Assembly: GCF_000757825.1 (NCBI RefSeq)
Contig: NZ_CP009451.1
Location: 3,844,001 to 3,908,000, forward strand
DNA from: Cedecea neteri
GTDB lineage: Bacteria; Pseudomonadota; Gammaproteobacteria; Enterobacterales; Enterobacteriaceae
DNA: 64,000 nt
Direction of reading: 5' to 3'
In this document: piece after piece, positions 56,955 through 64,000 of the stretch
How the letters are laid out: every line of letters starts with the position of its first letter
Position numbering within the stretch: the stretch's first letter is position 1
Notes under the pieces: generated by a model
The model's database searches: none
What the model was told of the DNA's origin: nothing
Seen by the model: the letters and a program-made list of their open reading frames with translations, nothing else
Position numbers and translations under genes: made by a program

Positions 56955-56988
56955 GTCTGACCCTCTAAAAACAAAAGGAGGGTCAGAC
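56955..56988 (-). terminator. Hairpin downstream of purEK
   Basis: GTCTGACCCTC (56955-56965) and GAGGGTCAGAC (56978-56988) form a perfect 11-base stem 11 bases beyond the purK stop. The T-run on the minus strand is weak (CAATTTCC). Confidence 0.6.
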
Positions 56989-56999
56989 GCGACGCGGTT

Positions 57000-58070
57000 T
57001 TACTTCACCAGCTTGCTCTGCGCCCAGGCAATACCGCTGGCGTATTCCACCGGCAGCAGGGGAACCAGGGCTTCCAGCGAGGCGCTCAGGCGGCCGGTAT
57101 CGCTGTCGTTCAGGTTGAGATGACCGACTTTGCGGCCCGGACGAACTTCTTTGTCGTACCAGTGCAGGTGCACCAGCGGCAGCTTCAGCCAGGCATAGTT
57201 CAGGTCGGTGCCGATCAGGTTCACCATCACCGACGGGGCATTCACCACCGGCTGCGGCAGCGGTAAATCCACGATGGCGCGCAGGTGCAGTTCGAACTGG
57301 CTGATGGAGGCGCCATTTTGCGTCCAGTGCCCGCTGTTGTGCACGCGCGGAGCCAGCTCGTTGATCAGCAGGCCGGCTGGCGTGACGAAGCACTCCATCG
57401 CCATCACGCCGACGTAGCCCAGCTCGTGCATGATGGCGGTGAGCATGGTTTCGGCCTGACGCTGCTGCTCGGCGTTGGCCTGCGGGAAGGCAACGCTGGT
57501 GCGCAGAATACCGTCCTGATGCAGGTTGTGGGTCAGCGGATAGAACACCGTGCTGCCGTCATGGCCGCGCGCGCCCACCAGAGAAACTTCGCCGGAGAAG
57601 TTAATGCCCTGCTCGACGATGCATTCGCCGTAGCACTCTTCCGGCAGCTGGTCGGTTTCATCGGCACGCAAGCGCCACTGGCCCCGGCCGTCATAGCCGC
57701 CGACGCGGCGCTTCACAATCGCCAGAGAGCCGAGCTGGCTGAACACGTCCTGCCATTCGTGGCTACCGGAGAGCAATTGCCACGGCGCGGTGGCCAGGCC
57801 GAGCTTATCGAACAGCTGCTTTTGCGTCAGGCGGTCGGCGATGATCGGGAAGATATCGCGGTTAACGAAGGCGTTGTGACGCGCCAGTTCGCGGGTCAGC
57901 GCGGTTTCCGGCCAGCGCTCAATCTCGGCGGTGATCACGCTTTGAGCGAACGGCACGGCTTCCGGCTCGGCGTCCAGCCCGACAGGGTAAACGGCGATGC
58001 CCAGCGGCTCACCGGCCTGGCGGAGCATGCGCCCCAGCTGGCCGTTACCTAAGACACAGACGCGCTTCAT
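57000..58070 (-). CDS. purK: 5-(carboxyamino)imidazole ribonucleotide synthase PurK
   Basis: PurK is an ATP-grasp enzyme that makes N5-CAIR from AIR, ATP and bicarbonate in de novo purine synthesis. The 356-residue protein starts [20 protein letters not shown]. It shows the ATP-grasp pattern [16 protein letters not shown] and the C-terminal [17 protein letters not shown] segment. Its ATG overlaps the purE stop as ATGA, so the genes are translationally coupled, and the operon has a PurR operator. Confidence 0.97.
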   Translation of the reverse strand: MKRVCVLGNGQLGRMLRQAGEPLGIAVYPVGLDAEPEAVPFAQSVITAEIERWPETALTRELARHNAFVNRDIFPIIADRLTQKQLFDKLGLATAPWQLLSGSHEWQDVFSQLGSLAIVKRRVGGYDGRGQWRLRADETDQLPEECYGECIVEQGINFSGEVSLVGARGHDGSTVFYPLTHNLHQDGILRTSVAFPQANAEQQRQAETMLTAIMHELGYVGVMAMECFVTPAGLLINELAPRVHNSGHWTQNGASISQFELHLRAIVDLPLPQPVVNAPSVMVNLIGTDLNYAWLKLPLVHLHWYDKEVRPGRKVGHLNLNDSDTGRLSASLEALVPLLPVEYASGIAWAQSKLVK

Positions 58071-58576
58071 GCTTCGCTCCGTGGGTCCGGGTTGTCCAGC
58101 ACTTCGTCGGTCTGGGTCTGACGCCAGGTTGCCAGGCGCTGGCTCAGGTCTGCGTCATGCAGGGCCAGGATCTGCGCGGCCAGCAGGGCGGCGTTGGCGG
58201 CCCCGGCCTTACCGATGGCCAGCGTGCCGACCGGAATGCCGCGCGGCATCTGGACGATAGAATAAAGGCTGTCCACGCCGCTAAGGGCGGCGCTTTGGAC
58301 CGGCACACCCAGCACCGGGACCAGGGTTTTTGCGGCCAGCATGCCCGGCAGATGCGCAGCGCCACCGGCTCCGGCAATGATCACCTGGTAGCCATTGGCT
58401 TCGGCCTGTTCGGCAAAGCTGAACAGTTTATCCGGCGTGCGGTGGGCGGAGACGACTTCGACATGGTGAGGGACATTCAGGGCGGTAAGGATTTCAGCGG
58501 CGAACTGCATGGTGGCCCAGTCACTTTTGGAACCCATAACAATGGCGATACGCGCCGGGGTGTGCTCAGAAGACAT
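58067..58576 (-). CDS. purE: N5-CAIR mutase PurE
   Basis: PurE converts N5-CAIR to CAIR in purine biosynthesis. The 169-residue protein starts [20 protein letters not shown] and has the class I PurE GSxSD motif, then HRTPDK and the glycine-rich [14 protein letters not shown] segment that binds the nucleotide. GGAGTTTTGAGACGC precedes the ATG at 58576. The longer in-frame start at 58585 is TTG and unlikely. Length equals E. coli PurE. Confidence 0.97.
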   Translation of the reverse strand: MSSEHTPARIAIVMGSKSDWATMQFAAEILTALNVPHHVEVVSAHRTPDKLFSFAEQAEANGYQVIIAGAGGAAHLPGMLAAKTLVPVLGVPVQSAALSGVDSLYSIVQMPRGIPVGTLAIGKAGAANAALLAAQILALHDADLSQRLATWRQTQTDEVLDNPDPRSEA

Positions 58577-58665
58577 GCGTCTCAAAACTCCTGTGGGTGT
58601 GCAGACATCATCGGGCGTCGGGCGCCCGCTCAGAAGGGCTCAGAGAATAGCACGAACTTCCGGCA

Positions 58666-58681
58666 AGGAAAACGGTTGCGT
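58666..58681 (-). promoter_or_regulatory. PurR operator of purEK
   Basis: On the minus strand the sequence reads ACGCAACCGTTTTCCT, which fits the PurR consensus (ACGCAAACGTTTTCGT) and the known E. coli purE operator. It lies 90 bases before purE. Repression by PurR with hypoxanthine or guanine is expected. Confidence 0.88.
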
Positions 58682-58715
58682 GGTTAGCGAATCGGCAAAA
58701 AAGCGGGCTTTATTA

Positions 58716-59438
58716 TCAGAAAGGAAAGTGGATCAGCTCGACGTTTTCCGCCGTCACTTTTATCATCGACCCTTCTTCATGCCATGCGCCTAATACGCAG
58801 CGGAAAGCGGGTTGCCCGTTGGCGGTAAGCTCATGGATTGCCGGGCGGTGAGTGTGCCCGTGAATCAGCCATTGAACATTGTGGCGGGTGAGGGTGTCGA
58901 CCACGGCCTGCGGATTAACGTCCATGATGGCCATAGACTTGCTGCTGTTGGCGGCCTTGCTACCGGCGCGCATCCGGGCGGCAATACGTTTACGTATAAA
59001 CAGAGGGAAGGCAAGAAACAGTGCCTGAAGCCACGGCTGGTGAACCTTGCGGCGAAACGCCTGATAGCCTTCGTCGTCGGTACACAGCGTGTCGCCGTGC
59101 ATGATAAGAACTTTGCGGCCATACAGGTCGAGCAGCTTTTCTTCGGGTAGCAGCGTCATGCCGCTGGCTCTGGCAAAGCGTTTGCCGAGCAGGAAGTCGC
59201 GGTTGCCGTGAATGAAGTAGCAGGGCACGCCTGAATCAACCAGCGCTTTGATCGCGGTGGCGATTTGCTGGTGCAGCGGTTCAGGGTCGTCATCGCCAAT
59301 CCACGCTTCGAACAGGTCACCGAGGATGTAAAGCGCATCCGCCTGGCGGGCTTCACCGGCCAAAAAACGCAGAAAACCGGCGGTGATCGCCGGTTCTTCT
59401 GAGCAGAGGTGTAAATCTGCAATAAACAGCGTCGACAT
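58716..59438 (-). CDS. lpxH: UDP-2,3-diacylglucosamine pyrophosphohydrolase LpxH
   Basis: LpxH cleaves UDP-2,3-diacylglucosamine to lipid X and UMP in lipid A synthesis at the inner membrane. The 240-residue metallophosphoesterase has the di-metal motifs DLHL (residues 8-11), [23 protein letters not shown] and HGHTHRP. The start codon overlaps the ppiB stop as TAATG. It is followed by 130 bases that include the purE promoter region. Confidence 0.97.
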   Translation of the reverse strand: MSTLFIADLHLCSEEPAITAGFLRFLAGEARQADALYILGDLFEAWIGDDDPEPLHQQIATAIKALVDSGVPCYFIHGNRDFLLGKRFARASGMTLLPEEKLLDLYGRKVLIMHGDTLCTDDEGYQAFRRKVHQPWLQALFLAFPLFIRKRIAARMRAGSKAANSSKSMAIMDVNPQAVVDTLTRHNVQWLIHGHTHRPAIHELTANGQPAFRCVLGAWHEEGSMIKVTAENVELIHFPF

Positions 59439-59932
59439 TATTCGCTTACGGTTACGCTTTCGATAATAACGTCTTCTTTCGGTACATCCTGGTGCATACC
59501 GCTGCGGCCGGTGGAAACGCCTTTGATTTTCTCAACCACGTCCATACCTTCAACCACTTCTGCGAACACGCAGTAGCCCCAACCCTGCAGGCTTTCGCCG
59601 CTGAAGTTCAGGAAGTCGTTGTCGGCCACGTTGATGAAGAACTGTGCGGTGGCAGAGTGCGGAGCCTGGGTACGAGCCATTGCCAGCGTACCACGGGTGT
59701 TTTTCAGGCCGTTATTCGCTTCGTTCTGAATGGTGTCTTTAGTCGCTTTCTGCTTCATACCCGGTTCGAAACCGCCGCCCTGGATCATAAAGCCGTTGAT
59801 CACACGGTGGAAAATGGTGTTGTTGTAGAAGCCTTCGCGGCAGTAGTCCAGGAAGTTTTTAACGGTAACAGGCGCTTTATCATCAAAAGTTTTGATGACG
59901 ATGTCGCCGTGATTAGTGTGAAAAGTAACCAT
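59438..59932 (-). CDS. ppiB: Cytoplasmic peptidyl-prolyl cis-trans isomerase PpiB
   Basis: PpiB is cyclophilin B, a cytoplasmic prolyl isomerase. The 164-residue protein has no signal peptide. It has the cyclophilin core [13 protein letters not shown] near residue 40 and the segments [13 protein letters not shown] and [14 protein letters not shown]. Length equals E. coli PpiB. Its stop overlaps the lpxH start by one base, so the pair is co-transcribed. It is divergent from cysS. Confidence 0.97.
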   Translation of the reverse strand: MVTFHTNHGDIVIKTFDDKAPVTVKNFLDYCREGFYNNTIFHRVINGFMIQGGGFEPGMKQKATKDTIQNEANNGLKNTRGTLAMARTQAPHSATAQFFINVADNDFLNFSGESLQGWGYCVFAEVVEGMDVVEKIKGVSTGRSGMHQDVPKEDVIIESVTVSE

Positions 59933-60107
59933 GCTTGCATCCTATGAGTGTCAGAGAGTACGGCGGCAAACGGTGCCGTCGTACCAGCACGCTGTTATAG
60001 CATAACGCTACATCATAGTCAGTAATGCAAAGCAGACTGCCGCCGGGGAAAATTATCGGGTAAGATACCAGGGAGTATTCTTCCACACGCTTACATGGAA
60101 TCCCCTG

Positions 60108-61493
60108 ATGTTAAAAATATTTAATACCCTGACTCGCCAAAAAGAGGAATTCAAACCTATTCATGCCGGAAAGGTAGGCATGTACGTGTGTGGTATCACC
60201 GTTTACGATCTCTGTCACATCGGCCATGGCCGTACTTTTGTTGCGTTTGACGTGGTGGCGCGCTACCTGCGTTCCCTGGGCTATGAGCTGAACTACGTGC
60301 GTAACATCACCGACATTGACGATAAAATCATTAAGCGCGCGCAGGAAAATAGCGAAGATTTTGTGGCGCTGGTCGATCGCATGGTCGTGGAAATGCACAA
60401 AGATTTCGACGCGCTGAACATTTCACGCCCGAACAGCGAGCCGCGTGCGACCCAACATATCCCGGAAATCATCGAAATTGTTGAACAGCTGCTGGCCCGC
60501 GATCACGCCTATGTGGCTGAGAACGGCGACGTGATGTTCTCGGTGGTCACCGACCCGAATTACGGCCTGTTGTCTCGCCAGGACTTGGATCAGCTCCAGG
60601 CGGGCGCGCGCGTTGACGTGGTTGACGTGAAGCGCAACCCGATGGACTTCGTGCTGTGGAAAATGTCCAAGCCGGGCGAACCAGCATGGACTTCTCCGTG
60701 GGGCGAAGGCCGCCCGGGCTGGCATATCGAATGTTCCGCCATGAACTGCAAAGAGCTGGGCAACCACTTTGACATTCACGGCGGCGGCTCCGACCTGATG
60801 TTCCCGCACCACGAGAACGAAATCGCGCAGTCTACCTGTGCCCACGACGGCGAGTACGTCAACACCTGGATGCACTCCGGGATGGTGATGGTTGACCGCG
60901 AGAAGATGTCCAAATCGCTGGGCAACTTCTTCACCGTGCGTGACGTGCTGAAGTATTACGACGCGGAAACCGTGCGTTACTTCCTGATGTCCGGCCACTA
61001 CCGCAGCCAGCTCAACTACAGCGAAGAGAACCTGAAACAGGCTCGCTCGGCGCTGGAGCGTCTTTACACCTCGCTGCGCGGGACGGACAGCAGCGTGGCG
61101 CCAGCCGGGGGAGAAGCCTTTGAAGCCCGCTTCCGCGAAGCGATGGACGACGACTTCAACACCCCGGAAGCCTATTCCGTGCTGTTTGATATGGCCCGTG
61201 AAGTGAACCGCCTGAAAACGGAAGATCTTGCGGCGGCCAACGGACTGGCGGCGGCGCTGCGTAAGCTCTCCGCAATTCTGGGCCTGCTGGAGCAGGACCC
61301 GGAGCAGTTCCTGCAGGGCGGCGCGCAGGCGGACGACGGCGAAGTGGCGGAGATCGAAGCGCTGATCAAGCAGCGTAACGATGCGCGTCAGTCGAAAGAC
61401 TGGGCGCTGGCGGACCAGGCGCGCGATCGTCTGAACGAGATGGGCATTGTGCTGGAAGACGGCGCGGGCGGCACGACCTGGCGTCGTAAGTAA
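60108..61493 (+). CDS. cysS: Cysteinyl-tRNA synthetase
   Basis: CysS charges tRNA-Cys and is essential. The 461-residue class I synthetase has zinc ligand Cys28 (YVCGITVYD), the HIGH motif as [12 protein letters not shown] near residues 37-40, the GWHIECSAM zinc segment near residue 205, and the KMSKS loop near residue 267. It ends GGTTWRRK as in E. coli. TGGAA precedes the ATG. It is followed by a strong terminator and then, unlike E. coli, by convergent ahpF. Confidence 0.98.
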   Translation: MLKIFNTLTRQKEEFKPIHAGKVGMYVCGITVYDLCHIGHGRTFVAFDVVARYLRSLGYELNYVRNITDIDDKIIKRAQENSEDFVALVDRMVVEMHKDFDALNISRPNSEPRATQHIPEIIEIVEQLLARDHAYVAENGDVMFSVVTDPNYGLLSRQDLDQLQAGARVDVVDVKRNPMDFVLWKMSKPGEPAWTSPWGEGRPGWHIECSAMNCKELGNHFDIHGGGSDLMFPHHENEIAQSTCAHDGEYVNTWMHSGMVMVDREKMSKSLGNFFTVRDVLKYYDAETVRYFLMSGHYRSQLNYSEENLKQARSALERLYTSLRGTDSSVAPAGGEAFEARFREAMDDDFNTPEAYSVLFDMAREVNRLKTEDLAAANGLAAALRKLSAILGLLEQDPEQFLQGGAQADDGEVAEIEALIKQRNDARQSKDWALADQARDRLNEMGIVLEDGAGGTTWRRK

Positions 61494-61511
61494 GTTTATT
61501 TTAGATGTGAG

Positions 61512-61538
61512 AAAGCGGCTCAATGAGCCGCTTTTTTT
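61512..61538 (+). terminator. Rho-independent terminator of cysS
   Basis: AAAGCGGCTC and GAGCCGCTTT pair around AAT, followed by a run of Ts. Confidence 0.9.
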
Positions 61539-61577
61539 ATGGCTGGCCGCTGTGGCGCGGCCTTATTGGCAGGTGCT

Positions 61578-63146
61578 TTATTCTGGGGCTGAGGTGCGAA
61601 TCAGGTAATCAAACGCGCTCAGGGAAGCTTTCGCGCCTTCGCCCGTCGCGATGATGATCTGTTTGTAAGGCACGGTGGTGCAGTCGCCCGCGGCGAATAC
61701 GCCTTTGACGGTGGTTTCGCATTTCGCGTCGATGATGATTTCACCCATGCGGTTGCGCTCCACGCTGCCTTCCAGCCAGGTGGTGTTCGGCAGCAGGCCG
61801 ATTTGCACGAAGATGCCGGCCAGGGCAACGTCATGCACGCTTTCGGTCACGCGGTCTTTGTACTGCAGGCCGGTCACTTTGCTGCCGTCGCCTTTCACTT
61901 CCAGCGTCTGGGCGTTCAGCACGATGTCGACGTTTTTCAGGCTGCGAACTTTGTTCTGCAGTACCTGGTCGGCCTTCATTTCAGGGGCAAATTCCAGCAG
62001 GGTGACGTGCTCAACGATACCCGCCAGGTCAATAGCCGCTTCCACGCCGGAGTTCCCGCCGCCGATCACCGCCACGCGCTTGCCTTTAAACAGCGGGCCG
62101 TCGCAGTGCGGGCAGTAGGTCACGCCTTTGGTGCGGTACTGATCTTCGCCCGGCACGTTCATGTTGCGCCATTTGGCGCCGGTGGCCACGATAATACTGC
62201 GCGCTTTCAGGGTTGCGCCGGACGCAGTTTGAATCTGATGCAGGCCGCCTTCGGTTTTGGCCGGGATCAGCTTGCTGGCGCTTTGGGTGTCGATCACGTC
62301 CACGTCGTAGTCGTCCACGTGGGCTTTCAGCGCGCCCGCCAGCTTCTGGCCTTCGGTTTTTGGCACGGAAATGTAGTTTTCGATATCCACGGTATCCAGC
62401 ACCTGGCCGCCGAAGCGTTCGCCCATCAGGCCGGTACGGATGCCTTTACGCGCCGCATACACCGCCGCCGCCGCGCCCGCAGGGCCGCTGCCGACGATCA
62501 GTACGTCGTAAGCTTCACGCTGGTTCAACGCTTGTGCCGCACGTTTTTCTGCGCCGGTGTCAATTTTGCCCACGATTTCAGCCAACGTCATGCGGCCCTG
62601 GCCAAACTCTTTGCCGTTAAGGTACACGGCAGGCACGCCCATCACGTTGCGTTCCTGAATTTCATTCTGGTAAACGCCGCCGTCGATAGCGGTGTGGGTG
62701 ATGCGCGGGTTCAGCACGCTCATCAGGTTCAGCGCCTGCACAACGTCCGGGCAGTTGTGGCAGGAGAGGGAATAATAGGTTTCAAAGTGGAAGTCGCCGT
62801 CGATCTCACGGATTTGCGCCAGCAGATCCTGAGACTCTTTGGACGGATGACCGCCGACCTGGAGCAAGGCCAGCACCAGGGAAGTGAATTCGTGACCCAG
62901 CGGAGAGCCGGCAAAGCGCGGGCCCTGGTTTGAGCCTGGGTTAGTGATTAAAAACGACGGCTTGCGCACCGGCAGGTCGTTATTAATGGTGAATGAAACT
63001 TTGTCAGATAACTCAGCTATTTCTGCCAGCAGTTCTTTTACTTCAGATGATTTCGCGCCGTCGTCCAGCGTGGCAATCAACTCAACAGGTTTCGTTAGTC
63101 TCTCAAGATAGGCTTTGAGCTGGGTTTTCATTGTTGTGTCGAGCAT
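61578..63146 (-). CDS. ahpF: Alkyl hydroperoxide reductase subunit F
   Basis: AhpF is the flavoprotein that uses NADH to reduce AhpC. The 522-residue protein starts [20 protein letters not shown]. Its N-terminal double thioredoxin fold carries C129/C132 (SCHNCPD). The FAD motif [10 protein letters not shown], the redox pair CPHC near residue 346, the NAD motif GGGNSG and the C-terminal FAD segment [10 protein letters not shown] follow. The ATG at 63146 has GGGAG upstream; the in-frame extension to 63185 is unlikely. A terminator-like hairpin separates it from ahpC. Confidence 0.97.
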   Translation of the reverse strand: MLDTTMKTQLKAYLERLTKPVELIATLDDGAKSSEVKELLAEIAELSDKVSFTINNDLPVRKPSFLITNPGSNQGPRFAGSPLGHEFTSLVLALLQVGGHPSKESQDLLAQIREIDGDFHFETYYSLSCHNCPDVVQALNLMSVLNPRITHTAIDGGVYQNEIQERNVMGVPAVYLNGKEFGQGRMTLAEIVGKIDTGAEKRAAQALNQREAYDVLIVGSGPAGAAAAVYAARKGIRTGLMGERFGGQVLDTVDIENYISVPKTEGQKLAGALKAHVDDYDVDVIDTQSASKLIPAKTEGGLHQIQTASGATLKARSIIVATGAKWRNMNVPGEDQYRTKGVTYCPHCDGPLFKGKRVAVIGGGNSGVEAAIDLAGIVEHVTLLEFAPEMKADQVLQNKVRSLKNVDIVLNAQTLEVKGDGSKVTGLQYKDRVTESVHDVALAGIFVQIGLLPNTTWLEGSVERNRMGEIIIDAKCETTVKGVFAAGDCTTVPYKQIIIATGEGAKASLSAFDYLIRTSAPE

Positions 63147-63167
63147 GGTCAGTCTCCCTGGTGGCGA

Positions 63168-63198
63168 GAAAAAAACGGCTACCAAAAGGAGTAGCCGT
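63168..63198 (-). terminator. Attenuating terminator between ahpC and ahpF
   Basis: On the minus strand ACGGCTAC and GTAGCCGT form an eight-base stem followed by seven Ts, located 30 bases after ahpC and 22 bases before ahpF. It should reduce ahpF expression relative to ahpC, in keeping with the higher need for AhpC. Confidence 0.85.
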
Positions 63199-63227
63199 AA
63201 AATAAAAGAGGGTAACGCGGGTAAAAC

Positions 63228-63791
63228 TTAGATTTTGCCGACCAGGTCCAGAGATGGAGCCAGAGTCGCTTCGCCTTCTTTCCATTTAGCCGGGCAAACT
63301 TCGCCTGGGTGAGAAGCTACGTACTGGGCAGCTTTCACTTTGCGCAGCAGGTCAGAAGCGTCACGGCCAATGCCTTCGGCGGTCACTTCGATAGCCTGGA
63401 TGATGCCCTGTGGGTCAACAACGAAGGTTGCGCGGTCTGCCAGACCTTCGTCTTCACGCATGTTTTCGAAGTTACGGGTCAGCGCGCCGGTTGGGTCGCC
63501 GATCATCGCGTATTTGATTTTAGCGATGGTTTCAGAGCTGCCGTGCCACGCTTTGTGGGTGAAGTGGGTGTCGGTAGAGACGGAATAAACGTCTACGCCC
63601 AGCTTCTGCAGTTCTTCGTAATGGTCAGCCACGTCGCCCAGTTCGGTCGGGCAAACGAAAGTAAAGTCAGCCGGGTAGAAGAAGAAAACGCTCCAGCGGC
63701 CTTCGGTATCTTTTTCCGTGACTTCAACGAATTCGCCGTTTTTAAAAGCCTGGTTTTTGAATGGTTTGATTTTGGTATTAATTAAAGACAT
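63228..63791 (-). CDS. ahpC: Alkyl hydroperoxide reductase peroxiredoxin AhpC
   Basis: AhpC is the 2-Cys peroxiredoxin that scavenges hydrogen peroxide and alkyl hydroperoxides. The 187-residue protein has the peroxidatic Cys47 in [10 protein letters not shown] and the resolving Cys166 in [21 protein letters not shown] gives a strong ribosome binding site. It heads the ahpCF operon. OxyR control is expected from the family, but a binding site could not be assigned with confidence in the 120 bases upstream. Confidence 0.98.
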   Translation of the reverse strand: MSLINTKIKPFKNQAFKNGEFVEVTEKDTEGRWSVFFFYPADFTFVCPTELGDVADHYEELQKLGVDVYSVSTDTHFTHKAWHGSSETIAKIKYAMIGDPTGALTRNFENMREDEGLADRATFVVDPQGIIQAIEVTAEGIGRDASDLLRKVKAAQYVASHPGEVCPAKWKEGEATLAPSLDLVGKI

Positions 63792-63911
63792 CTAAACTTC
63801 CTCCGTTTTGCGATGGGAGAAAGGTACCGAATTTTAGCCCGGGGCTCTAATGGGTAGGTTTTATTGAATCAAGAGGTAATACCTAACAGCCTTTTCTGCG
63901 GGCATAAAAAA

Positions 63912-63934
63912 GGCCACCCGTTGCGAGGGTGGCC
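63912..63934 (-). terminator. Terminator of a gene lying beyond the right edge
   Basis: GGCCACCC and GGGTGGCC pair around GTTGCGA. On the minus strand a run of six Ts follows, so it terminates transcription entering from the right, 120 bases before ahpC. The end of that gene may lie in the last bases of the window. Confidence 0.8.
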
Positions 63935-64000
63935 GGTGTTGCGCGTTACAATTCCACTTTAAAAAATTATAACAGCGGCGAAATTACAGCATTTTAGCGC

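Noticed and set aside
60423..61523. 366-residue open frame antisense to cysS
   Set aside because: It overlaps cysS completely and has no domain, start signal or neighbour logic.
61803..62933. 376-residue open frame antisense to ahpF
   Set aside because: A shadow of the highly biased ahpF gene, with no family features and an arginine/histidine-rich composition.
63792..63911. OxyR binding site before ahpC
   Set aside because: Expected from the family, but no spaced ATAG/CTAT tetrad pattern stood out well enough to place it.
63984..64000. Possible C-terminus (AKML then stop) of a minus-strand gene entering from the right edge
   Set aside because: Only four codons are visible. The terminator at 63912-63934 makes such a gene likely, but the frame cannot be confirmed.

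Overview
The window is a chromosomal segment from a member of the Enterobacteriaceae. About 45 genes are close relatives of Escherichia coli K-12 genes and most keep the E. coli order: acrB-acrA-acrR-mscK-rsmS-priC-ybaN-apt-dnaX-ebfC-recR-htpG-adk-hemH-gsk-ybaL-fsr-ushA-ybaK-chiX-ybaP-copA-cueR-ybbJ-qmcA-cnoX-ybbO-tesA-ybbA-ybbP, then mnmH-purK-purE-lpxH-ppiB-cysS. The genus cannot be fixed from this sequence. It differs from E. coli in several ways: a LysR/pirin pair splits ebfC from recR, a small lipoprotein gene lies between htpG and adk, aes is absent between hemH and gsk, a second cyclopropane-fatty-acid-synthase-like gene lies beside qmcA, and ahpCF lies directly beyond cysS.

Layout. 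1-4.4 kb is the AcrAB efflux pump (acrB runs off the left edge) with its repressor and a clear AcrR operator. 4.6-9.1 kb holds the mechanosensitive channel MscK and small genes (rsmS, priC, ybaN). 9.2-20.9 kb is a housekeeping block for purine salvage (apt, gsk), replication and recombination (dnaX, ebfC, recR), the chaperone HtpG, adenylate kinase and ferrochelatase. 21-27.4 kb carries membrane transport (ybaL, fsr), periplasmic UshA, ybaK, the small RNA ChiX and ybaP. 27.5-38.8 kb is copper homeostasis (copA/cueR), the ybbJ-qmcA membrane pair, a cfa paralogue, cnoX, ybbO, tesA and the ybbAP transporter. 39-45.6 kb is a variable region with a porin, a GlxA-type AraC regulator divergent from a 14-helix MFS exporter, and a MetQNI-type ABC transporter resembling Salmonella sfbABC.

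From about 46.4 to 54.5 kb the base composition turns clearly AT-rich and conserved synteny is interrupted. This accessory island holds a small unknown gene, a truncated barstar-like immunity gene, a 1210-residue membrane-anchored P-loop NTPase of the YobI/KAP kind, a DUF3800 protein, and a 289-residue protein with a possible PD-(D/E)xK nuclease core. Similar G-rich sequences lie at both ends in opposite orientation, and a degenerate 28-base repeat brackets the last two genes. No integrase, transposase or tRNA was found. The content suggests a defence-type or toxin/immunity island, but that is inference.

Two programmed -1 frameshift sites can be read directly: dnaX (tau/gamma) and copA (full pump/short copper chaperone). 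Regulatory sites that can be read with good support are the AcrR operator, the CueR operator at copA, a sigma-32 promoter before htpG, and a PurR operator before purEK. A weaker PurR-like site precedes the neighbouring MFS gene.
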